From: Bacillota bacterium
GTDB taxonomy: Bacteria > Bacillota > Clostridia > Lachnospirales > Lachnospiraceae
Reading direction: 5' to 3'
DNA length: 64,000 bases
Assembly (NCBI GenBank): GCA_023402845.1
Contig: JAEYFP010000013.1
Coordinates: 62,001 to 126,000 of the forward strand
Each line of letters starts with the position of its first letter. Positions within the stretch are counted from its first letter, which is position 1. Shown one piece after another: positions 35,060-43,702 of this stretch. Both the position numbers and the translations under genes were made by a program. The notes below the pieces were generated by a model. It was not told where the DNA came from and did not search any database. It saw only the letters and a list, made by a program, of their open reading frames with translations.

Positions 35060-36279
35060 TCCAGTTTTACCTTCTTAAAATTCTTCTTTCCCCTCTTCAA
35101 TACAAGTCCGTCCTCTGCAAGCTGCTCCCCTGAAAAAGATGAATAAATATCAGAAACCTTCTCGCCGTCAACGGAAACACCACCCTGCTCCACAGCCCGT
35201 CTCGCTTCGGATTTGGAAGAAACAAGCTCCGCCTTAACGAGCATCGTCAAAATATCCAGCTTTCCGTCCGTTAAATCAGCAGCAGACAGCACTGCGGTCG
35301 GCATCTGAGCTGCTCCGCCCTGACTGAACAGCGCTTTTGCTGAATCCTGTGACTTTTTCGCCTCTTCTTCCCCATGAACAAGCTTTGTCAGTTCGAACGC
35401 TAGAAGTTCCTTTGCCTGATTGAGCTGGCTCCCTTCCCATCGATCCATCTCATCAATCTGCTCGAGCGGCAGAAACGTCAACATACGGATACACTTTAGT
35501 ACGTCAGCATCTGCTACATTTCTCCAGTATTGATAAAAATCAAACGGAGAGGTTTTATCCGGATCAAGCCATACCGCGCCCGACTGTGTTTTTCCCATCT
35601 TCTTGCCTTCTGAATTGAGCAGCAGTGTAATCGTCATCGCATATGCATCTTTGCCAAGCTTTCTGCGAATCAGCTCCGTGCCGCCAAGCATGTTACTCCA
35701 CTGGTCGTCGCCGCCAAACTGCATATTGCAGCCATAGCTGCGAAACAGTTCCAAAAAATCATAGCTTTGCATGATCATATAGTTAAATTCTAAAAAACTT
35801 AAGCCTTTTTCCATTCTCTGCTTGTAGCATTCCGCCGTCAGCATTCTGTTAACGCTGAAATGCGGGCCAACCTCACGCAGCAGATCAATATAATTCAATT
35901 GCAACAGCCAGTCCGCGTTATTTACCATCATTGCCTTGCCTTCTGAAAAATCAATAAAACGACTCATTTGTCTTTTAAAACAGTCGATATTGTGATTGAT
36001 CTTCTCAACAGTCAGCATCTGCCTCATATCGGATCTGCCTGAAGGATCCCCAATCATTCCCGTTCCGCCGCCGAGCAATGCAATCGGCTTGTTGCCCGCC
36101 ATTTGAAGACGCTTCATCAGACAAAGTGCCATAAAATGTCCCACATGAAGACTGTCTGCAGTCGGGTCAAAACCGATATAAAAGGTTGCCTTTCCGTTGT
36201 CGATCATTTCGCGAATTTCCTTCTCATCCGTCACCTGTGCGATTAAGCCTCTCGCGACTAATTCATCATAAATTTTCAT
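35056..36279 (-). CDS. tyrS: Tyrosyl-tRNA synthetase
   Basis: This 407-residue class I synthetase charges tRNA-Tyr. HIGH motif is HVGH in FDPTADSLHVGHFMAL (about 44). The tyrosine pocket segment is NYMIMQSYDFLELF, and the KMSKS-type loop is KKMGKT. A C-terminal S4 RNA-binding domain (about 340-407, KSEARRAVEQGGVSV) is present. Start at 36279 (MKIYDELVARG) follows family alignment; the in-frame ATG at 36333 is inside the leader. A T-box leader precedes it. Confidence 0.96.
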   Translation of the reverse strand: MKIYDELVARGLIAQVTDEKEIREMIDNGKATFYIGFDPTADSLHVGHFMALCLMKRLQMAGNKPIALLGGGTGMIGDPSGRSDMRQMLTVEKINHNIDCFKRQMSRFIDFSEGKAMMVNNADWLLQLNYIDLLREVGPHFSVNRMLTAECYKQRMEKGLSFLEFNYMIMQSYDFLELFRSYGCNMQFGGDDQWSNMLGGTELIRRKLGKDAYAMTITLLLNSEGKKMGKTQSGAVWLDPDKTSPFDFYQYWRNVADADVLKCIRMLTFLPLEQIDEMDRWEGSQLNQAKELLAFELTKLVHGEEEAKKSQDSAKALFSQGGAAQMPTAVLSAADLTDGKLDILTMLVKAELVSSKSEARRAVEQGGVSVDGEKVSDIYSSFSGEQLAEDGLVLKRGKKNFKKVKLD

Positions 36280-36349
36280 TTTTTCTCTCTCTTTCCTGTG
36301 AAATAAGAACAAAAGTGTGCTCCGGCAGCACAACTTTTGTCCGCGCGCA

Positions 36350-36626
36350 AAATAACCCCGTCCTTCTTAAAAGGACGGGGCTTAATTCCCGTGTTACCAC
36401 CTTTATTCACAAGCCGCTCACACAGCCTGCCTCATCAAGTATCGTCCAACAACAATACTCCGACACGATAACGTGTGCCCAACCCGTCGCAGCCTACTTA
36501 GGATCAATCCATTATTCGGTACGCGGCTCAAAGATGTATTCACAAATAAGTCTGTCTGCGCCTCTCATCAGCCGGCTGCTTTCTGTAGACCTTATTATCT
36601 GCTACTCTTTCTTCTCATTGCCTGTT
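36350..36626 (-). ncRNA. T-box riboswitch (Tyr) upstream of tyrS
   Basis: The minus strand carries the T-box AGGTGGTAACACGGG (36402-36388). A terminator stem CCCCGTCC..GGACGGGG (36380-36356) follows, then TTATTTTG. A UAC triplet in GCGUACCGAAUAAUGG is a candidate specifier. Uncharged tRNA-Tyr would favour antitermination. The leader begins at a consensus promoter 7 bases upstream. Confidence 0.92.
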
Positions 36627-36632
36627 GAGTGC

Positions 36633-36661
36633 ATTATAACTACAATTTGCTCAAGTGTCAA
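36633..36661 (-). promoter_or_regulatory. Promoter of tyrS
   Basis: Minus-strand TTGACA (36656-36661), 17 bases, TATAAT (36633-36638), full sigma-A consensus. Confidence 0.9.
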
Positions 36662-36667
36662 TACCTA

Positions 36668-36701
36668 AAAACAGCCTGCGGAAAAATTCCGCAGGCTGTT
36701 T
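36668..36701 (-). terminator. Terminator of pckA
   Basis: AAACAGCCTGCGG and CCGCAGGCTGTTT form a perfect 13-bp stem with a loop of 8 bases, followed on the minus strand by TTTTTAGG. Confidence 0.92.
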
Positions 36702-36723
36702 GATACCGTAACTATTTTAATTC

Positions 36724-38439
36724 TTATAAAGAAGATACCTCTTCAACAATCTTCTTAATTGCTGCTAATGCTTCATCAGGAAGCTTGTCATAGCCTTCCT
36801 TCTTTGTTATAAAGCCTTCTACTGCGGATACACGGTTTTCCATTGCATTCTTCAGTGCAGCCACATAATCCTTGTCGGAGAGATCCGGCTTGAAGTCACC
36901 TGTCTTTCCTGACCAATCATACATAATCTCAATATCTTCAAACGGTCCCCACTTCTCAAAGCTGGCCTTTCCTTCCACAATCGTCTCAAGAATTCCAAGC
37001 GTATCGGCAGGTTTAACCTTGGCACCCATAAAATCACCTGTATTTACAATATAGCAATCTACATTTTTCTCTTCCACAAGCTTCTTAAACTTATCATAGT
37101 CATGCACGAGCGGATAGGTTCTGAACGGATTTGCATAAGGCACAATCCTCAGTGCGTTCAAGTCTGTACCAGCCTTTACACGCTCTGCTGTGGAGGTCTT
37201 TGTTGCAAGTGTCGCACCCATTACAGACGCAAGAGCAGAACCCTTGATCTTCACTACAGGCGGAATCGTAGGATCCTTCATAATCCAGAAGATCGCATTG
37301 ACAGGAGCTTCGATCTTATCCACACGATTTGGTGACCACAATTTGGATTTGATTGCACGGCCGTTGCCGTTTCTGATATCCTCCGTTACAAGCTGGATTT
37401 TACCTTCGCTGTCCACTGTTGCGGAACAGTTCTGAGCAGACAATAAAAATTCATTATCCGCGCATCCCGTCGGATAATCGGAAGTCTTGTCAAAGTACGT
37501 AGGCTCTAATGCAATCGACGCGCAGGTATCTGTATTAATAATAAATGCATCATCATGAAGAACCTTGATAGCAGAATACTTTCCGCTGTGCTTTGCATGG
37601 GTCAGGGTAGACTTTCCTGATCCTGACAATCCATATACGGAAGCAACATATTTGGAACCATCAGACAACGTGTATTCCTTCTGGCCGCCGTGACAGGATG
37701 CATATCCGTTTCTGTTTGCGAGTGCCCAAGCCATTGTCAGCGTACCTTTTTTATGCTCGCCGAAATATCTCATACCGAGAATAGCGGCACAGTTTTGGTT
37801 CGTATCGAAATAGCACAGTGTCAGAGGATCACTTAAGCAGCTGTAATCTACGTCCGGCGCATCATGGGGTGCCCACTGAGGATCTGAGAAAATATAGATA
37901 TCCGGCTCATTGCCGCCACCGATTTCCTTGGAGTCTTTGTACATCTTTACATACTCATCCGACATATACTGAAAATTCAACATCCAGTTGTAGAGGATAT
38001 TTTCTTCGCCTTCCGGAATCAACAGATGTGCTTTCGCCATGAATTCAGGATCCAGACCGATATAGCATTCTGCATGATACATCGTCTTCCAGCGGGTTTC
38101 ATAAACTGCATCCATTACCACTTTATCAAGCTTACCGGCATCAACTCCAGGCTCGCCCTTAATACGGCGTGCAGCTGCATAACGTCCTGTTACAGCACCG
38201 TCGTTAAACAATAACACCTTTGCATCCTTATCAAGACCAAAAGTATCCCCATCCTTGACAGGCATATCCGTAACAATCGTTCCCGGTGAATTCTTTGCTA
38301 ATTCATATGCTTCTCTCAGGGTGTTTACTTTTACTACATTATTTCCATAGAAAGGTGCCTCGATAATGGAACGTGTCTTACTAAATCCGACTTTTCCGGC
38401 GCCGATCTCTGATATTGGGTAGTACGCTTTTGTTGACAT
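36724..38439 (-). CDS. pckA: Phosphoenolpyruvate carboxykinase (ATP)
   Basis: This 571-residue enzyme interconverts oxaloacetate and PEP using ATP/ADP. In gut Clostridia it can run either toward gluconeogenesis or toward CO2 fixation. The kinase loop is VYGLSGSGKSTLTHAKHS (about 258-275). Metal-binding segments are YFGEHKKGTLTMAWALANR and LHDDAFIINTD. The adenine segment is NPFRTYPLVHDY. Start at 38439 (MSTKAYYPIS) has AGGAGG nine bases upstream. It is a single-gene unit with its own promoter and terminator. Confidence 0.95.
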   Translation of the reverse strand: MSTKAYYPISEIGAGKVGFSKTRSIIEAPFYGNNVVKVNTLREAYELAKNSPGTIVTDMPVKDGDTFGLDKDAKVLLFNDGAVTGRYAAARRIKGEPGVDAGKLDKVVMDAVYETRWKTMYHAECYIGLDPEFMAKAHLLIPEGEENILYNWMLNFQYMSDEYVKMYKDSKEIGGGNEPDIYIFSDPQWAPHDAPDVDYSCLSDPLTLCYFDTNQNCAAILGMRYFGEHKKGTLTMAWALANRNGYASCHGGQKEYTLSDGSKYVASVYGLSGSGKSTLTHAKHSGKYSAIKVLHDDAFIINTDTCASIALEPTYFDKTSDYPTGCADNEFLLSAQNCSATVDSEGKIQLVTEDIRNGNGRAIKSKLWSPNRVDKIEAPVNAIFWIMKDPTIPPVVKIKGSALASVMGATLATKTSTAERVKAGTDLNALRIVPYANPFRTYPLVHDYDKFKKLVEEKNVDCYIVNTGDFMGAKVKPADTLGILETIVEGKASFEKWGPFEDIEIMYDWSGKTGDFKPDLSDKDYVAALKNAMENRVSAVEGFITKKEGYDKLPDEALAAIKKIVEEVSSL

Positions 38440-38486
38440 AAATATGATCCTCCTTTTAATTTTAATTTCTATCGTAATCATTTGCT

Positions 38487-38515
38487 ATTATCTCAAACGG
38501 ACTATTAAAAGTCAA
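38487..38515 (-). promoter_or_regulatory. Promoter of pckA
   Basis: Minus-strand TTGACT (38510-38515), 17 bases, GATAAT (38487-38492). Confidence 0.75.
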
Positions 38516-38553
38516 GTTGCAAAATACGATTTTTAATTGATTTTACCCTTTTT

Positions 38554-40347
38554 TTAGAATTCCCGCGTACGGTCTTGCAGCCACGTTTTTTCGCTGTCTG
38601 TCAGGTGCGGACAAAGCGTTTCATATACGTTTCTGTGGTAGACATTCAACCATGTCCGCTCCTCTTCGTTCAGCCGCTCGTTTAGAATCGCCTCTGATTC
38701 AAATGGAACAAGCGTCAGCGTCTCAAATCCCAAAAAGTTCCCCCACTCTGTTTTTTCTTTCTCAACACAGAGCAATTCGTTTTCAAGACGGATTCCATGG
38801 CTTCCCTCGATATAAATCCCGGGCTCATCGCTCGTAATCATGCCGGCCCTTAATATCGGCTGCGGATGTTCTCTGTTAATTTTATAGCGAAATGCCTGGG
38901 GGCCTTCATGCACATTTAAGAAGCTGCCGATCCCGTGCCCCGTTCCATGACGATAATCAATCCCAAGCCTCCAGACCGGTTCCCTGGCAAGGATATCAAG
39001 ATTTTCCCCGCTGCATCCTTCTAAAAATTTTGCATTGGAAAGATGCAAAAGCCCTTTTAATACGGCAGTATAATGTTCCTTTTCTTCTTGTGTCAGCTCA
39101 CCTAGCACAATTGTGCGCGTAATGTCCGTCGTGGCGCCAAAGTATTGTCCTCCCGAATCCAAGAGTAAAAAACCCTTTGGTTTCAATACTGCACATTTCT
39201 TGGGTTGTGCAGTATAATGTACAATTGCCGCATGCTCTCCGTAGGCACAAATCGTTTCAAACGAAGGTTCTTTAAAGCCTCTTATCCTGCCCCTGAGCGC
39301 ATCAATGCGCCGGGCAGCCTCATATTCCGTGACATCCCCTGTCTTGACCCGTTCTTTAATCTCCATCAGAAAACGAAGCACAGCAATTGCGTCCTGTACG
39401 TGGTAATCTCGGGAAAGTGAAATCTCCGTTTCATTTTTTACAGCCTTTTCGACTAGCTCTGTATTCTGCTTTTTAAGCATCACATTGTTATCTCGAATAC
39501 TTCCATAAAGGCCGGCGTTTATGCTTTCCGGATCATAAAGAAGCTTCTGTCCGGATATTCCTTCTGCAAACTGTCCGATTTTCTCACAGAAACCGATTTC
39601 CACACCGTCCTTTTGTAGCTGTACTTCCAATTCCTTTGAATAACAGCTCTCATTTAAAAATAATACCGTTTGCCGCTCCGAAATGTACGCATAGGAAAAT
39701 GCCACGGGATTGTACGGGATATCACTGCCGCGCAGATTAAACAGCCACATGATACTGCTCAAATCCGAAAGCAGATATGCATCCGCATCCTCCTGTGCAA
39801 TCCGCATCTTCAGGTTTCTCAGCTTTTCTGCCCGTAAAACACCTGCTATGGCAACTGGCAGCTGATAGACTTCACTTTTTGTAACGGGCGGCCTGTCCGC
39901 CCATATCTCTTTTGCAAAATCCAGCTTCGTCTTTAAAAAAACGCCGGTCCTCTCGGAAATCATTAAAAGTTCCTGATAAAAGGAGGTACTGATCGTCCTT
40001 CCGTCACAGCCGATACACATACCCTTTTTTGCATTCGCTTTTAAATATTCAGTAAGAGAGGGCACACCCTTCTCCTGCATCCGGTACAACTCGATTTCCG
40101 TTCCGTCAAGCTCCTTTTTTGCCTGTAAAACATATCTTCCGTCTGTCCATAAAATCGCCTTGTCCCGTTCGACAAGCAGAGTACCCGCCGAGCCGGTAAA
40201 ACCTGACAGGTACTCTCTGAATTTAAAATGCGCATCGATATATTCCGATTGATAAAAATCACTTGTAAAGATCAGGTAAATAGCCACGTCTTCTTTTTGC
40301 ATACATGCCCTGAGTGCCGCAAGCCTTGCCTGTATCTGTTCTCTCAT
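38554..40347 (-). CDS. Xaa-Pro aminopeptidase, M24B family (long, APP1-like)
   Basis: This 597-residue metallopeptidase removes an N-terminal residue ahead of proline. It has two creatinase-N-type domains (about 5-155 and 160-310) and a C-terminal pita-bread catalytic domain. Metal ligands are visible in LLLDSGGQYFGATTDITR (two Asp), RHGTGHGIG (His) and the glutamates in DEPGIYIEGSHGIRLENE. The three-domain length is like eukaryotic APP1 rather than the 350-440-residue PepP/PepQ forms. It is cytoplasmic, with no signal peptide. It follows deoC by 25 bases and may share its transcript. Confidence 0.92.
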   Translation of the reverse strand: MREQIQARLAALRACMQKEDVAIYLIFTSDFYQSEYIDAHFKFREYLSGFTGSAGTLLVERDKAILWTDGRYVLQAKKELDGTEIELYRMQEKGVPSLTEYLKANAKKGMCIGCDGRTISTSFYQELLMISERTGVFLKTKLDFAKEIWADRPPVTKSEVYQLPVAIAGVLRAEKLRNLKMRIAQEDADAYLLSDLSSIMWLFNLRGSDIPYNPVAFSYAYISERQTVLFLNESCYSKELEVQLQKDGVEIGFCEKIGQFAEGISGQKLLYDPESINAGLYGSIRDNNVMLKKQNTELVEKAVKNETEISLSRDYHVQDAIAVLRFLMEIKERVKTGDVTEYEAARRIDALRGRIRGFKEPSFETICAYGEHAAIVHYTAQPKKCAVLKPKGFLLLDSGGQYFGATTDITRTIVLGELTQEEKEHYTAVLKGLLHLSNAKFLEGCSGENLDILAREPVWRLGIDYRHGTGHGIGSFLNVHEGPQAFRYKINREHPQPILRAGMITSDEPGIYIEGSHGIRLENELLCVEKEKTEWGNFLGFETLTLVPFESEAILNERLNEEERTWLNVYHRNVYETLCPHLTDSEKTWLQDRTREF

Positions 40348-40372
40348 AGATTCTTCCCGCTTTCTGTTCTCT

Positions 40373-41038
40373 TTAATAGCCGCCCGCCCGTTCTCCTTTC
40401 AGCAATCCGACGGCCGAGCTTGTTCCGATCCTGTCGCAGCCTTCCTCAATAAATGCGATCAAATCCTCGATAGATCGAACACCTCCCGCTGCTTTGATTT
40501 TTACGTGAGGACCGATGTGCCGCTTGAACAGGCGGATATCTTCCAGTGTCGCACCGCCTGTACCAAAGCCGGTCGAAGTCTTGATATAGTCTGCGCCTGC
40601 TGTCGTAACCACCTCACACATTTTAATTTTCTCTTCCTCTGTCAAAAAACAGGTTTCTATAATCACCTTTAATAAATTTTTCCCCGTTACAGCTTTTAAT
40701 GCGGCAATTTCCCGCTCAACCTTATCAAAACCATTATTTTTGACATCCCCGATGTTAATTACCATATCAATTTCCTTTGCCCCGTCCAAAAGCGCCAGTC
40801 TTGTCTCTGCAAGCTTCGCTTCCGTTACGCTATAGCCAAGGGGAAAGCCGATCACCGTGCAGATGTTGATTTTTTCTCCGTATGTTTCATGGATCCGCTT
40901 AACATAGGAAGGCGGCACACATACCGACGCTGTCCCATATTCAATCGCCTCCTCGCAAAGCACCCGGATATCCTCCCATGCAGCAAAAGGTTTTAACAAT
41001 GTGTGGTCGATATGGCTTAGCAGTTCTTTGTTTGTCAT
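40373..41038 (-). CDS. deoC: Deoxyribose-phosphate aldolase
   Basis: This 221-residue class I aldolase splits 2-deoxyribose 5-phosphate into glyceraldehyde 3-phosphate and acetaldehyde. Motifs are HIDHTLLKPFA at the N-terminus, catalytic Asp in KEIDMVINIG, Schiff-base lysine in YIKTSTGFG, and VKIKAAGGVRS. It completes a deoxynucleoside route with the nucleoside-salvage genes at 49-53 kb. A palindrome overlaps its -10, so it is probably repressed. The ribosome site is GAAGGAGATCATT. Confidence 0.96.
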   Translation of the reverse strand: MTNKELLSHIDHTLLKPFAAWEDIRVLCEEAIEYGTASVCVPPSYVKRIHETYGEKINICTVIGFPLGYSVTEAKLAETRLALLDGAKEIDMVINIGDVKNNGFDKVEREIAALKAVTGKNLLKVIIETCFLTEEEKIKMCEVVTTAGADYIKTSTGFGTGGATLEDIRLFKRHIGPHVKIKAAGGVRSIEDLIAFIEEGCDRIGTSSAVGLLKGERAGGY

Positions 41039-41088
41039 AATGATCTCCTTCTATAATTGTGTTAATTTACTGTTCGTTCCGGCGCACT

Positions 41089-41109
41089 ATAATGTCTTAC
41101 GACATTATA
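41089..41109 (-). promoter_or_regulatory. Operator-like palindrome over deoC -10 element
   Basis: ATAATGTC-4-GACATTAT (41089-41108) is a perfect inverted repeat. A TATAAT -10 on the minus strand (41104-41109) overlaps one arm. A convincing -35 box is not seen, so the promoter may need an activator. The position fits a repressor site. Confidence 0.5.
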
Positions 41110-41175
41110 TCATACTTCCATTGTTGAAGTTATCTATAATCGAATAAATTTTTTCTAAATTACTAGTCAATTTGC

Positions 41176-41205
41176 TTGTCACACTGTATTTTTTCGTGTT
41201 ATGAT
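41176..41205 (+). promoter_or_regulatory. Promoter of citrate synthase gene
   Basis: TTGTCA (41176-41181), 18 bases, TATGAT (41200-41205). The ribosome site CGGAGG and ATG follow at 41238-41253. Confidence 0.65.
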
Positions 41206-41250
41206 AGTACTTGTTAGTTTTTATCGTGTCTTGAGAACGGAGGTACTCTA

Positions 41251-42615
41251 ATGGATCATAACAGTTTTTGCGAAATCACACCCGATATTCTTGCTTTATC
41301 TGCTTTGAGTGAAAAGGCGAGCTACATAAACCCCGATTTATATACAAAATATGAAGTAAAACGTGGATTAAGAGATATCAATGGTAAAGGTGTACTCACC
41401 GGCTTGACGAACATTTCAGATGTCCGTGCAAACCGCGTGTTAAATGGTGACAGCGTTCCGCAGGATGGGGAATTATTCTACAGAGGTTATGATATTCAGG
41501 ACCTTGTCAATGGATTTTCCTCTGAAAACCGTTACGGCTACGAGGAGGTTACTTATCTGCTTCTGTTCGGAAAACTGCCGAGCAAAGAAGAACTTCGTCA
41601 ATTTGAGGCGCTTCTCGCCCATTACCGCTCTCTTCCCACAAGTTTTGTACGCGATATTATTATGAAGGCGCCAAGCCCGGATATGATGAATACGCTCGCT
41701 AGAAGCGTTTTGACTCTTTATTCCTATGATGACCGGGCAAATGATATTTCGATGCCAAATGTACTCAGGCAATGCCTGCAGCTCATCAGCCTGTTTCCGC
41801 TCCTCTCCGTATACGGCTATCAGGCATATCGCCATTACCATGACGGAAAGAGTCTTTATATCCATTCACCAAAGGAACATCTGTCCACTGCCGAAAATAT
41901 ACTGCGCGTTCTTCGTCCAGATAAAAAATATACACCCCTTGAAGCAAAAATTTTAGACGTCGCACTTGTACTGCATATGGAACATGGCGGCGGTAACAAT
42001 TCCACCTTTACAACTCATGTCGTTACTTCCTCCGGCACGGACACCTATTCTGTCATTGCAGCATCTCTCGGGTCCTTAAAGGGACCGAAACATGGGGGTG
42101 CCAACATTAAAGTCGTGGAAATGTTCGAAAATATGAAAAATGTCGTAAAAGATTGGAATGACGAGGAGGAAGTCACTGCTTATCTGAGAGCGCTGCTTCA
42201 CAAGGAAGCATTTGACAGACAGGGCTTGATTTACGGTATGGGGCACGCAGTATACTCCTTATCCGATCCGCGCGAACTTATCTTCCGCTCTTTTGTCGAA
42301 AAGCTGTCTGTGGAAAAAGGGTTGGAAAAGGAATTCTGCCTGTATGCACTTGTGGAAAAACTCGCGCCAAAGGTGATTGCCGACGAACGTCAAATTTATA
42401 AGGGCGTCTGCTGCAACGTTGACTTTTATTCCGGCTTCGTATACCAGATGCTCGACTTGCCGAAAGAGCTTTACACTCCGATTTTTGCTATTGCAAGGAT
42501 AGCCGGTTGGAGCGCGCACCGCCTGGAGGAGCTTGCCAACAACGGAAAAATCATTCGTCCTGCATACAAACCCATCATTCCGGATGAAAACTATGTTACG
42601 ATAGATTCCCGTTAA
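41251..42615 (+). CDS. gltA: Citrate synthase
   Basis: This 454-residue enzyme condenses acetyl-CoA with oxaloacetate. The segment RGYDIQDLV is an N-terminal hallmark. Catalytic histidines lie in MEHGGGNNSTF (about residue 246) and GMGHAVYSLSDPR (about residue 332). SLGSLKGPKHGGANIKV and the arginine-bearing IARIAGWSAHRLEEL are the other conserved blocks. The length is slightly above the type I average (about 430), with an N-terminal extension of 30-40 residues typical of clostridial forms. It is the first gene of the plus-strand island. The symbol could equally be citZ. Confidence 0.95.
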   Translation: MDHNSFCEITPDILALSALSEKASYINPDLYTKYEVKRGLRDINGKGVLTGLTNISDVRANRVLNGDSVPQDGELFYRGYDIQDLVNGFSSENRYGYEEVTYLLLFGKLPSKEELRQFEALLAHYRSLPTSFVRDIIMKAPSPDMMNTLARSVLTLYSYDDRANDISMPNVLRQCLQLISLFPLLSVYGYQAYRHYHDGKSLYIHSPKEHLSTAENILRVLRPDKKYTPLEAKILDVALVLHMEHGGGNNSTFTTHVVTSSGTDTYSVIAASLGSLKGPKHGGANIKVVEMFENMKNVVKDWNDEEEVTAYLRALLHKEAFDRQGLIYGMGHAVYSLSDPRELIFRSFVEKLSVEKGLEKEFCLYALVEKLAPKVIADERQIYKGVCCNVDFYSGFVYQMLDLPKELYTPIFAIARIAGWSAHRLEELANNGKIIRPAYKPIIPDENYVTIDSR

Positions 42616-42617
42616 TC

Positions 42618-42646
42618 TTTCCATTATCTTCAAGATGTGTTATTAT
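42618..42646 (+). promoter_or_regulatory. Candidate promoter of CheY/CheX-like pair
   Basis: TTTCCA (42618-42623), 17 bases, TATTAT (42641-42646). The -35 is weak. Confidence 0.4.
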
Positions 42647-42704
42647 CTACACAAAGGTTATCACTACTTACATAAGTAAACTACTCAGATAGTTGGAGGA
42701 TTCT

Positions 42705-43079
42705 ATGAATACAAACGATGTCAAATTTCTAATCTGTGATGATTCTATTTTAGCAAGAAAGAACTTGATTTCTATTTTAAATTCATTCGGCTACACGAGC
42801 ATTATTGAAGTTTCTAATGGACAGGATGCGGTCGATACTTATCTTACAGAGCGTCCTGCGATTGTATTTTTGGATATTGTGATGCCCGTCAAAGATGGGA
42901 TTACCGCGACAAAGGAAATCATAGAAAACGATCCTGATGCGCATATCATTATTGTCTCTTCTGTCGGTACCCAGACACATCTGAGGGAGTCGATCAAGTC
43001 CGGCGCAAAGGACTTTTTACAAAAACCCATTGATCCGGTACTGTTAAAGCAGATCATTGATCATTGCCTGTCAGAATAG
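42705..43079 (+). CDS. Single-domain response regulator, CheY-like
   Basis: This 124-residue protein is a receiver domain only. Acidic pocket DDS at about residues 12-14, phospho-acceptor Asp in VFLDIVMPVKDG (about residue 56), Thr/Ser in VSSVG and Lys in FLQKPIDP are all present. It has no output domain. The start at 42705 follows GGAGG by 5 bases; a TTG four codons upstream is not supported. It is followed after 13 bases by a CheX-like gene, so the two probably form a phosphorylation and dephosphorylation pair. No CheA gene is nearby. Confidence 0.9.
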   Translation: MNTNDVKFLICDDSILARKNLISILNSFGYTSIIEVSNGQDAVDTYLTERPAIVFLDIVMPVKDGITATKEIIENDPDAHIIIVSSVGTQTHLRESIKSGAKDFLQKPIDPVLLKQIIDHCLSE

Positions 43080-43092
43080 GTAAGGAGAAAGT

Positions 43093-43614
43093 ATGGACAA
43101 CGAACAATTAATGACAGAACTATTAGAGTCATCCAATTATAATACTCTTCTGGATTCAACGACAGAGTTTGTCAGAACCTATATCAAAAAACTTGTATGG
43201 GATGTGCTGACGCATGTCGATGCCTCGATTGCGATCGGCGACATCGAGCTTTTAACCACCTATTCCTCAGGGCTGGAATTATCCCAGGAAATTACCGGGA
43301 TTCCAACAGCCTATTCTGCTATAGACGGAGAAATTGACACCCTGACCGCTTTTTCAGAACAATATGCGCATCTTGGCATTTCCGAATATGATACGCTGGC
43401 GCGGGAAGCAATCTTAGACTTTTTAAATCTTCATAACGGTCTGTTTGTCTCTCTTCTTTCCAGACTCAATAAGTATGAATTGGGCCTTGCAGTGCCAAAG
43501 CAGTCCGGCTCCTTTTCGCTGACAAGCCCGGTCACCGGCAAAATTACAATTATTCCGATTACCTTTTCCTTTGGAACCGTCAGATTTTTGCTCTATGAGC
43601 TGCCGCTTAACTAA
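43093..43614 (+). CDS. CheX/CheC-like phosphatase-fold protein
   Basis: This 173-residue protein ends in TGKITIIPITFSFGTVRFLLYELPLN-like sequence typical of CheX. In residues about 107-137 the sequence EAILDFLN, then 22 residues, then P matches the CheC/CheX/FliY motif [D/S]xxxExxN-x22-P, with the acidic residues exchanged (E in the first place, D in the second). The family dephosphorylates CheY. Placed directly after a CheY-like gene, it probably acts on that protein. Whether the Asp variant is active is unknown. A TAAGGAGAAAGT ribosome site precedes the ATG. Confidence 0.7.
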   Translation: MDNEQLMTELLESSNYNTLLDSTTEFVRTYIKKLVWDVLTHVDASIAIGDIELLTTYSSGLELSQEITGIPTAYSAIDGEIDTLTAFSEQYAHLGISEYDTLAREAILDFLNLHNGLFVSLLSRLNKYELGLAVPKQSGSFSLTSPVTGKITIIPITFSFGTVRFLLYELPLN

Positions 43615-43655
43615 GGCGCTTATACAATCACTGCCGAATTTTCTGTTTGAATCCG

Positions 43656-43702
43656 CAGTATAAAAATAATCCCCTCTCACTGAGGGGATTATTTTTATAC
43701 TG
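43656..43702. terminator. Bidirectional terminator
   Basis: A perfect 21-bp inverted repeat (43656-43676 with 43682-43702) with a 5-base loop. The core CCCCTC/GAGGGG is flanked by A/T-rich arms, so it serves the plus-strand CheX-like gene and the minus-strand diguanylate cyclase gene. Confidence 0.92.

Noticed and set aside
35056..36333. Longer start of tyrS at 36333 (adds 18 residues)
   Set aside because: The added residues (MCCRSTLLFLFHRKEREK) do not match TyrS and lie in the leader; the ATG at 36279 fits the family start.
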